64,000 bases of DNA. It comes from Staphylococcus nepalensis. GTDB taxonomy: Bacteria; Bacillota; Bacilli; Staphylococcales; Staphylococcaceae. Location: positions 1 to 64,000 of the forward strand of contig NZ_BMCF01000004.1 of assembly GCF_014635045.1 (NCBI RefSeq), given 5' to 3'. Shown in pieces: positions 57,069 to 64,000 of the stretch. A program made the translations under genes and the position numbers. How positions within the stretch are numbered: position 1 is the stretch's first letter; each line of letters opens with the position of its first letter. The notes beneath the pieces were generated by a model. The model was given only the letters and a program-made list of their open reading frames with translations. It searched no databases and was not told the origin of the DNA.

Positions 57069-58357
57069 TAATCATTACCTCCTTTCGTTAACACATAGAT
57101 TGTATTTAACTCTATATGTTTTGTTAAATCTATAATTTCTGCTTTAGTAACATTTTGAATATGTTTAATATAATCTGATTCTGACAAATCATTTTCTAGT
57201 AAAATATTATTATTCAATATTTCAATCATACGTTTAGGTCTGTCGTACGATTCTTGACGTTGTGACACAATGACCTTTTTAGCAAGTTCAAGTTTCTCTT
57301 CGTTAAATTGCCCTCGTTGAAATTTTTCAAATTCAGCAATAATTGTGTCTTTAGCCACCTCGTATTTATCAATAGAAACGCCACTAAGTACAAACATAAA
57401 CCCGTTTTTTGCGTCAATTTGTGAATGTATAGAATAAGCTAAACTTTGCTTTTCACGTACTTCATTAAATAATACGGAAGATGGGTCTCCGCCAAACATT
57501 GTATTAAACACAACACTAGCAAAATACTGTCTGTCGCCAAATTGTACTGGTAGTTTAAACCCCATATTTAATTTAGCTTGGTCTACTTCATCTGTCTCAA
57601 CAATTTCTTGCGGCACTTTATCCCTTTGTGGCACAGGCGTCGCATGTGATAATTTGAATTGGAAAGGTTTGATATCGAAATAAGATTTAATTTGTGATTT
57701 TACTTTTTGTTCTTCTACGTTACCAACAACATAAACAGCACAATAATCATTAAGTAACATAGATTGGTATGTATCGTATAAAGTTTCAGGTGTTATATCT
57801 GCTATGTATTCTACTTGCCCTGATGCAAGATGGCGATAAGGTTGCTCGTTAAACATAAGCTTTAAAAGATTTAAAAAAGATATTTGAGACTTATTATCTA
57901 CCATTGCTTCTAATTTTTTAGTTAGCAACGCTTTTTCTTGAGCAACAAAATTATTATCAAAACTTTGGTTAGAAATTAACGGATTCCAAACAATTTCTTT
58001 TAACAAATTTAATCCCTTTTCAAATAATGGCGTTTGATCTGAAAGATAACGCTCGTTGACTAACTCTAATGTAATAGTGATTACATGTTTATCTTTGAAT
58101 TTTGAGACAAAGCTATTAACATATGCGCCATATAATTCTGAGAGGTGACGATTAAAAGCCTTATCTGTTGGCCATTGTTGGGTAGCACGCACTAATAACT
58201 TACTTAGTATAGAGCGTGCTGTCATTGTTTTGCTATCTAATGGCGCCATAAATTTCAATGTAATCGTCGTTGTTTTGAATTTAGTAGTTGGTAGTACTTT
58301 AATATGCAAATCGTTTTGCTTTTGAATTATGTTCAAATTCTCATACCCCGCTTTCAT
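57068..58357 (-). CDS. ymfF: M16-like protein without the zinc motif (YmfF)
   Basis: A 429-residue protein with the M16 peptidase fold but lacking HxxEH; the equivalent region reads ILSKLLVRATQQWPTDKAFNRHLSEL. Such partners supply the other half of the heterodimer for YmfH. Typical later segments are QEKALLTKKLEAMVDNK and LSGVSIDKYEVAKDTI. It follows the GntR gene by ten bases. Confidence 0.9.
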   Translation of the reverse strand: MKAGYENLNIIQKQNDLHIKVLPTTKFKTTTITLKFMAPLDSKTMTARSILSKLLVRATQQWPTDKAFNRHLSELYGAYVNSFVSKFKDKHVITITLELVNERYLSDQTPLFEKGLNLLKEIVWNPLISNQSFDNNFVAQEKALLTKKLEAMVDNKSQISFLNLLKLMFNEQPYRHLASGQVEYIADITPETLYDTYQSMLLNDYCAVYVVGNVEEQKVKSQIKSYFDIKPFQFKLSHATPVPQRDKVPQEIVETDEVDQAKLNMGFKLPVQFGDRQYFASVVFNTMFGGDPSSVLFNEVREKQSLAYSIHSQIDAKNGFMFVLSGVSIDKYEVAKDTIIAEFEKFQRGQFNEEKLELAKKVIVSQRQESYDRPKRMIEILNNNILLENDLSESDYIKHIQNVTKAEIIDLTKHIELNTIYVLTKGGND

Positions 58358-58367
58358 AATTTTATTA

Positions 58368-59081
58368 TTATATACTATTTCTAACCGTTTTAAACTTTAC
58401 TAAACTACTTTTGAAATAATTAAAAGAATAAAGTATTGGTTGATCATCCATATCGTAGTGAATTAATTTCAAGAGCATAAGTCCCTCATGTGGTGAGGCG
58501 TCTAAAACATCTGAAATATGTGGTTCATAACTAATAGCTTCAATTTCTGTTTCCGCATATGCTACTTTTTTAGAAGCGTAAAATTCAATTGCATTTAATA
58601 AAGATTCATCACTATTTTGATATTGCGCACATGTTAAATCTGTCGTAGGCAGTTTATCTAAACAATAAACAACTGGCATTCGGTCAGCCATTCTAACGCG
58701 TTCAATGATTGTGACTTGTGCTTTGTCAGGTACATTTAACCTTTTTGCATCTAAAGATGTAGCTGGCTTTTCGTCTAAATTAAGATATTCTGTACTAGCA
58801 CGATATCCTTGATTTTCAATCATCTTGCTAATACTTACTAACTCATCTAATGGGTAGAAGAATGGGTGTAGCGGTTTAACACTAGCCCCTTCTTCTAAAT
58901 TATTTGATAATACTTGTTCGGTAATAAGTTCGTCGACTGCGTCATATACATCGTCTGTTTTCACATTTAACTTTCTTGCTATATATAGGTTGCTTGGCAA
59001 ATGATCACCTGGTTTTAATGCGCCAGAATTTATTTCTTGAATCATCCATTCTTTTACTTTATAAACAGAAGTTAATTCCAT
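58368..59081 (-). CDS. ymfC: GntR-family regulator with UTRA domain (YmfC)
   Basis: A 237-residue HutC-type GntR regulator. The winged helix (VYKVKEWMIQEINSGALKPGDHLPSNLYIARKLNVKTDDVYDAVDELI) is followed by a UTRA effector domain from about residue 85 (IERVRMADRMPVVYCLDKLP). The recognition helix lacks the usual S..TVR pattern (it reads KTDDVYDAV), so DNA-binding may be altered. It starts two bases after ftsK and lies ahead of ymfF, the normal Firmicute order. Confidence 0.88.
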   Translation of the reverse strand: MELTSVYKVKEWMIQEINSGALKPGDHLPSNLYIARKLNVKTDDVYDAVDELITEQVLSNNLEEGASVKPLHPFFYPLDELVSISKMIENQGYRASTEYLNLDEKPATSLDAKRLNVPDKAQVTIIERVRMADRMPVVYCLDKLPTTDLTCAQYQNSDESLLNAIEFYASKKVAYAETEIEAISYEPHISDVLDASPHEGLMLLKLIHYDMDDQPILYSFNYFKSSLVKFKTVRNSI

Positions 59082-59083
59082 AT

Positions 59084-61531
59084 TTACACCTCATCACTAT
59101 CTAAATCCACAAGTATTTGTCTAGGTTTACTCCCTTTTTGTGGTCCAATAATTTGATTATGTTCTAAATCATCCATCAATCTTGAAGCACGATTGTAACC
59201 TATTCTAAATTGTCTTTGTAGTAACGATGTACTTGCTTTTTGTTGTTCGATTACAAATAAATATGCTTCATCGTACAGTGCATCTTCACTCTTCATTTCA
59301 GACTTTTCAACTGGCGCATCTGGCTCCATTTCTTTCACATAATTTGCTTTTTGCTGCTCTACGACATAATTCACGATATCTTGAACTTCTTGGTCACTTA
59401 AAAATGCGCCTTGGACACGTGTTCTTGTCGAACCGCCATTAGCCACATATAACATATCACCTTTACCAAGTAATTTATCTGCACCGCCACTATCAATAAT
59501 TGTTCTGGAATCCGTTTGAGAACTTACAGCAAATGCGATTCTCGATGGTATGTTATTTTTGATCAGACCGGTAATCACATCTACCGACGGGCGTTGTGTT
59601 GCAATAATCAAATGTATTCCTGCAGCACGTGCCATTTGAGTAATACGTTGTATTGCATTTTCCACTTCTTTACCTGCAACCATCATCAAATCAGCTAATT
59701 CATCTACTATGACTACAATATAAGGTAGTTCAGATTGTTTTTCGTCTAATTCTTCATTTTGTTTTCTAATCGCTTCGTTATAACCTTCAATATTTCTTGT
59801 AGAAGAATGCTGAAATAAATCATACCGTCTTTCCATTTCTGCTACTATTTTTTCTAAAGCTTGTGAAGCTTTATGAGGGTTAGTCACAACCGGTATGAGT
59901 AAGTGAGGAATGCCATTATATATGTTTAATTCCACCATTTTTGGATCAATTAACATCAGTTTAACCTCGTGTGGTTTAGCATTCAACAGAATGCTTGTGA
60001 TGATACCATTAATACAAACGGATTTCCCGCTTCCTGTAGAACCTGCTACAAGTAAATGGGGCATTTTATTTAGCTCAACTGTAATAGGATCTCCTGAAAT
60101 ATCTCTACCTAACCCCACCTCTAATTTATTAGAAGCAGGGAATTTTTCATCTAAAACTTCTTTAAGTGAGACAAGCGATATCTTATCATTTGGAACTTCA
60201 ATCCCTACCGCAGAACGACCTGGAATTGGAGCTTCTATACGTATATCTTTGGCAGCTAAAGCTAAAGCAATATCGCTGTGCAAATTGACAATTTTACTCA
60301 CTTTAACCCCCTGTGCAGGTTGTATTTCGTATTGCGTAACTGCAGGACCTATTTTGATTTGTGTGACTTTAGCATCTACACCAAAGTTTTTCAAAGTATT
60401 CTCTAGCAGTTGACCTTTCTTTTGTACTTCTGCTTTAGATGTTGTTTTTTGTTTAGCTGGTTGTTTTAACAAAGTTAATGGTGGAATCTTATAGGCTTCA
60501 TTTTCAACTTCCCCTGCTTCAGATATAGAGTTTGAAGCGTCTTCGTCAAGCTGTGATTCTTCTTGATCTGATTCAATTGATGATGGCTTGGTTACGTTTT
60601 GACTTTGATGATCAATAGGCTTTTGAGCCACGTGATTATCTTGGTCATACACACGCTTTATGCTCTTATTTTTTTGTGCTTGGTCTTGTTGTGTAGACTC
60701 ATTTTCATTATCACTATGCCCATATATCGGAATGACTTGTTGTTCAGACGTAGCATTACTGATTTCAGGTAAATCACTCACATCTTTCACAGTATTTTGT
60801 GCTTGCATCTGTTTTTCTTGCTCAGCTTGTTTTTCTGCTTTTTTCTCAGCTTTAATACGTGCTTTAGCATCTTTTTTAATTTTATTTTCTTTACGGCGCT
60901 CTTTAAGCTGTTCAGAAGCATCTTGACTTTTAACTTTCATTTTTTCAAATGCCACTTTAGATACGTCCCTATGTCTATTTTTTGTTAATAAAATAAAACT
61001 AGAAACCATTAATAATAAAGTAACTATCATAACTCCAACAATAGAAATCAATGGTACAAGCAACGTTAATAAATAATGTCCTAGTAAGCCCCCGCCAAAA
61101 TTAGGAAATATAGTTTGTTTATAAGCATTATAAACATAAGACAAAACTGGCTCTCTAAGTGATTGCGCTTTATGGCTAAAATAATACACTACTTGCGTAA
61201 CAAGTAATAAGGCTATTTGCAAAACAAATGCACCTGTTGTCCGACGCGTTTTGGGCAACGCCTTGTAGTAAGTGATAAATACTGTAGCAATTAATATTAA
61301 TATATATGTCAGATATCTACTTGTACCAAACAAATAATTAAAGAAACTATCTATCATTGTACCTATAATACCTAATTGGAAAATACCAAGAATGATAGCG
61401 ATAAAAACTACAATTGCTATAATATATCTTAAAGGACTTTCGCCCTGTTTCTTTTTATTGTTTGTTGATTTTTTTCTAGTATTCGATGTTTTTTTCTTTG
61501 CTGTTGATCTCTTTTTGGTTTGTGCCAACAT
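59084..61531 (-). CDS. ftsK: DNA translocase FtsK/SpoIIIE
   Basis: An 815-residue chromosome segregation motor. The N-terminus has a lysine-rich start and four membrane helices (to about residue 190), then a low-complexity Gln/Glu/Lys linker, then the RecA-like motor with P-loop [14 protein letters not shown] and Walker [13 protein letters not shown], and a C-terminal winged-helix gamma domain ([19 protein letters not shown]) that reads polar DNA motifs. In a non-spore-former it serves division rather than forespore transport. A 485-bp spacer with no gene precedes it. Confidence 0.96.
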   Translation of the reverse strand: MLAQTKKRSTAKKKTSNTRKKSTNNKKKQGESPLRYIIAIVVFIAIILGIFQLGIIGTMIDSFFNYLFGTSRYLTYILILIATVFITYYKALPKTRRTTGAFVLQIALLLVTQVVYYFSHKAQSLREPVLSYVYNAYKQTIFPNFGGGLLGHYLLTLLVPLISIVGVMIVTLLLMVSSFILLTKNRHRDVSKVAFEKMKVKSQDASEQLKERRKENKIKKDAKARIKAEKKAEKQAEQEKQMQAQNTVKDVSDLPEISNATSEQQVIPIYGHSDNENESTQQDQAQKNKSIKRVYDQDNHVAQKPIDHQSQNVTKPSSIESDQEESQLDEDASNSISEAGEVENEAYKIPPLTLLKQPAKQKTTSKAEVQKKGQLLENTLKNFGVDAKVTQIKIGPAVTQYEIQPAQGVKVSKIVNLHSDIALALAAKDIRIEAPIPGRSAVGIEVPNDKISLVSLKEVLDEKFPASNKLEVGLGRDISGDPITVELNKMPHLLVAGSTGSGKSVCINGIITSILLNAKPHEVKLMLIDPKMVELNIYNGIPHLLIPVVTNPHKASQALEKIVAEMERRYDLFQHSSTRNIEGYNEAIRKQNEELDEKQSELPYIVVIVDELADLMMVAGKEVENAIQRITQMARAAGIHLIIATQRPSVDVITGLIKNNIPSRIAFAVSSQTDSRTIIDSGGADKLLGKGDMLYVANGGSTRTRVQGAFLSDQEVQDIVNYVVEQQKANYVKEMEPDAPVEKSEMKSEDALYDEAYLFVIEQQKASTSLLQRQFRIGYNRASRLMDDLEHNQIIGPQKGSKPRQILVDLDSDEV

Positions 61532-62016
61532 TCACACCTTCTTTTCAAATCTAATTTATATTTGTTTATAATTAAATCATTTTATGTATTGTAATCATAG
61601 AAACCAGACAGCAAACTCATTTTCAATAAAATTGATTTGTCCCTCTGGTAGTAATATCCAAGGAAAGCGCACACAAAATCGGGAACTTTTGCATAAAAAC
61701 TATTAAACTCCATAGACAGATTAATAAACTAAAATACATGTATCCTGGTATTTTAAAGTATTTAACGCCCCTACATTTTCGCTTTAGCTATTTTTATTGG
61801 AACGAAATCACGCAGTCATTTTTAGAAACATATGATTACTGTTCTCTCATTTCATTACATACTTATAATAACATAAAAGAGGTAAGACATTATTCGCTCT
61901 AAGTCTATTTAAAGGTTGTATGTACATTATATCTAGATATAACATACATATAATCTACTTTTAAATATTTTTCCTTAAGCGTTTGTCTAAACCTCTTTGT
62001 TTTAGAATAGAAATTA
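61532..62016. other. Spacer between rnjB and ftsK with a palindromic hairpin
   Basis: No supported gene. At 61917-61948 TGTATGT and ACATACA flank a perfect 14-bp palindrome TATATCTAGATATA; it is close enough to the rnjB end (62017) to serve as its terminator, though no T run follows. An unsupported 43-codon frame at 61582-61713 lacks a ribosome-binding site. Confidence 0.45.
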
Positions 62017-63690
62017 TTAAATTTCAGATATTACTGGGATAATCATTGGACGGCGTTTTGTATTTTCAAAAAGCAACTTGCTGATTTGGTCACGCATACT
62101 TTGTTTGATTTCTGACCATTCAATTCGTTTTTCTTGTAGGCCCAATTCAACAATTTCACGCACTTTCTCTTCTGCTTCACTTAATAAAGCTTCACTTTCT
62201 CTAACGTAGACAAAGCCTCGCGACTGAATTTCAGGCCCAGCAGCTATTCGACGATTTTTTGGATCTAAAGTTACAACTGCAATAAAGATGCCATCTTCTG
62301 CAAGTAAATGACGATCGCGTAATACAATATTACCTACATCACCTACGCCAATACCATCAATAAGCACATTCCCAGAGTTTACTTTTTCATTTAAAATCAT
62401 TTCTTCCCCATCATAATTAACGACATCGCCTTTTTCAACTAGGAATATTTTTTCAGGTTGCACACCTGCTTCATTAGCCAACTTAGCATGCGCAATTTGC
62501 ATTTTAAATTCTCCATTTACTGGGATGAAGTACTCTGGCTTCATGATATTTATCATCATTTTTAATTCTTCCATACACCCGTGACTAGAGGTATGGATTT
62601 TCTTGCTATTTGGAATGATTTCTGCGCCTGCTCTGACAAGTTCATTTAATGTATTACCTACAATAACTTCCATGTTAGCAGATGCAGTAATTGCTAAGAA
62701 GACGGAATCTCCCTCTTCTATATTCATGATTTTGTGTTTCTTTTGCGCCATTTGACTTAAAGCTTCAACTGGTTCTCCTTGCATACCGGTAGCGATAATA
62801 ATAACTTCATTTTTAGGATAATTATCAACTTCATTAATTGGTATAAGTAAATCTTTAGATATATCGAAATAACCTAATTTTCTAGCAATATTAAATGAAC
62901 TTTCTAATGAACGTCCTAAGAATGATACTTTTCTATTAAGTCTTTGTGCAATGTTTAAAACTTGTTGAATACGAATAAAGTTAGAAGCATAACATGAAAC
63001 AATTAATCTACCTCTGACTTTTGTAAATGCATCATACATATGTGATTCAATCACGTTTTCTGGTGTATTATAGCCTGGTTTCTCAGCTTCTGTTGAGTCA
63101 CTAATCAAAGCAAATACGCCATCTTCACCTATCTCCGTCATTTTTTTCAAATCAGGTGCATAATGTCCTTGTAAACTTTGGTCAAATTTAAATTCCCCTG
63201 TGTATACAATTGCACCGTATGATGTGTGTATACAAATGCCTAGGCTATCTGGGATGCTGTGTGTTGTATTAAAGAACGTGACATTCACGCCTTTAAAACG
63301 CATGATAGATTCATTATTAACTGTATAATATCTCACTTTTTTATTAATGTTACGGGCTTTCATATTTTCTTTAATTAATGCGATTGTTAACTTAGAACCA
63401 TAAACTGGTGCGTCAACTTGTTCAAGCACATAAGTTACAGCCCCTATAGCATGCTCGTGCCCGTGCGTAAGAAAAATGCCTTTTAATCTATCCTTGTTTT
63501 CTATTACGTATTGAATATCAGGAATGACAATATCGACGCCCAGCATTTCATCTTCTGGGAACATCAATCCTGCATCTAACATAAACATTTCGTCGTCTAC
63601 TTCAACGATATACATATTTTTCGCAATCTCTCCAACTCCTCCGAGCGGGATAATGCGAATATTTTTATTTTTTTTCTTAATTAAACTCAA
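62017..63690 (-). CDS. rnjB: Ribonuclease J2
   Basis: A 557-residue beta-CASP metallo-beta-lactamase RNase. The HxHxDH motif is altered to [12 protein letters not shown], the change that marks RNase J2, the less active partner of RNase J1. The beta-CASP region, [31 protein letters not shown] and the C-terminal FLVEKGDVV match the 557-residue staphylococcal enzyme. It works with RNase J1 and Y in rRNA and mRNA turnover. In staphylococci it follows pnpA; that gene should lie just beyond the window edge. Confidence 0.93.
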   Translation of the reverse strand: MSLIKKKNKNIRIIPLGGVGEIAKNMYIVEVDDEMFMLDAGLMFPEDEMLGVDIVIPDIQYVIENKDRLKGIFLTHGHEHAIGAVTYVLEQVDAPVYGSKLTIALIKENMKARNINKKVRYYTVNNESIMRFKGVNVTFFNTTHSIPDSLGICIHTSYGAIVYTGEFKFDQSLQGHYAPDLKKMTEIGEDGVFALISDSTEAEKPGYNTPENVIESHMYDAFTKVRGRLIVSCYASNFIRIQQVLNIAQRLNRKVSFLGRSLESSFNIARKLGYFDISKDLLIPINEVDNYPKNEVIIIATGMQGEPVEALSQMAQKKHKIMNIEEGDSVFLAITASANMEVIVGNTLNELVRAGAEIIPNSKKIHTSSHGCMEELKMMINIMKPEYFIPVNGEFKMQIAHAKLANEAGVQPEKIFLVEKGDVVNYDGEEMILNEKVNSGNVLIDGIGVGDVGNIVLRDRHLLAEDGIFIAVVTLDPKNRRIAAGPEIQSRGFVYVRESEALLSEAEEKVREIVELGLQEKRIEWSEIKQSMRDQISKLLFENTKRRPMIIPVISEI

Positions 63691-64000
63691 AATGTTACCT
63701 CCTATTTAAATTACCCGTCCATATGTAAACTCATAGTTTATTATAAGTTAAAATAGGCCTTATGTACACTATTAAAGTAGCTACCCTATTTTATCATAAA
63801 TGATACAGGTTATTCGCTTTTATGATTGGGAAAGTAACTCACAATAACGCTAGATAGATTGGATTCAGTTTTTATGTAAATGATTTAGTATTTAAAACGG
63901 AATTGCATTGATAAAAAACACAACTGTAACTCATAAATAGTGGGAAATAAAAAAAGAAACCAGTTTTTCTGATTGGAACATTTTTACAATAGAATCTCGA
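63691..64000. other. Upstream region of rnjB
   Basis: No gene is seen. A weak hairpin AACCAG / CTGATT at 63958-63974, followed on the minus strand by CTTTTTTTATTT, may terminate the gene to the right (expected pnpA). The promoter of rnjB must lie between it and 63700. Confidence 0.4.

Noticed and set aside
59910..60413. Long plus-strand frame across ftsK
   Set aside because: Antisense shadow of the FtsK motor domain; no start signals.
61582..61713. A 43-codon minus-strand frame (MEFNSFYAKVPDFVC...) between rnjB and ftsK
   Set aside because: No ribosome-binding site upstream of its ATG, no recognisable family and no terminator; probably chance.
63691..64000. Possible start of pnpA or a tRNA at the right edge
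   Set aside because: No coding frame or cloverleaf could be seen; only a weak hairpin.

Overview
The window is chromosomal DNA of a Staphylococcus, most likely a coagulase-negative species. The evidence is low G+C content, strong GGAGG ribosome-binding sites with occasional TTG/GTG starts, an IsaB-type secreted protein, non-spore-former versions of FtsK, RNase J2 and GlnRA, and a gene order that matches the known staphylococcal core: rnjB-ftsK-ymfC/F/H/I-pgsA-cinA-recA-rny-ymdB-korAB-miaB-ymcA-mutSL-glpPFKD-miaA-hfq-hflX-glnRA. The species cannot be fixed from sequence reading alone. Almost all core genes lie on the minus strand, so transcription of the conserved block runs from high to low coordinates.

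Layout. Positions 1-6100 are accessory: an AsnC/Lrp regulator divergent from an MBL-hydrolase/MFS pair; a MarR-paiA-paiB operon with a frameshifted paiB; an HD-domain protein; a small hydrophobic Hol_Tox-like peptide with a probable antisense RNA; and a degenerate IS200/IS605 transposase whose leader hairpin covers its own Shine-Dalgarno. Positions 6100-11800 hold threonine biosynthesis: hom-thrC-thrB plus a HAD phosphatase on the minus strand, and a divergent aspartokinase with a CodY-like box in its leader. Positions 11900-19200 are variable: an orphan nucleotidyltransferase-like protein, a DeoR sensor domain without its HTH, a NERD-like membrane protein, a Nuc2-type nuclease, small membrane proteins, isaB, a decaying ArsR/SRPBCC pair, a GNAT enzyme and a Cse60-like protein.

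Positions 19500-26900 hold glnRA (with a perfect GlnR box), a PLP enzyme, hflX, glutathione peroxidase, hfq, miaA and an alpha/beta hydrolase. Positions 27500-38400 hold glycerol use (glpD, glpK, glpF, glpP, with GlpP-type leaders and a cre site) interrupted by an S66 peptidase gene, then mutL and mutS. Positions 38700-47700 hold thiW-ymcA-miaB, a thiamine-binding protein, an Rrf2 regulator plus TrxB-like reductase with a perfect operator-like palindrome, a poly-gamma-glutamate hydrolase, korAB and ymdB. Positions 47800-64000 hold a small conserved protein, a structured non-coding stretch, rny, recA (with LexA box), cinA, pgsA, the ymf cluster, ftsK and rnjB.

Functionally the window links RNA turnover (RNase Y, RNase J2, Hfq), tRNA modification (MiaA, MiaB), DNA repair (MutSL, RecA), glycerol and nitrogen assimilation and chromosome segregation. 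I did not find a defence island, prophage, CRISPR array or obviously new multi-gene system. The most interesting items are small: the toxin/antisense locus, the DeoR-sensor/NERD-like/nucleotidyltransferase-like cluster, the Rrf2 operator, and candidate structured RNAs.
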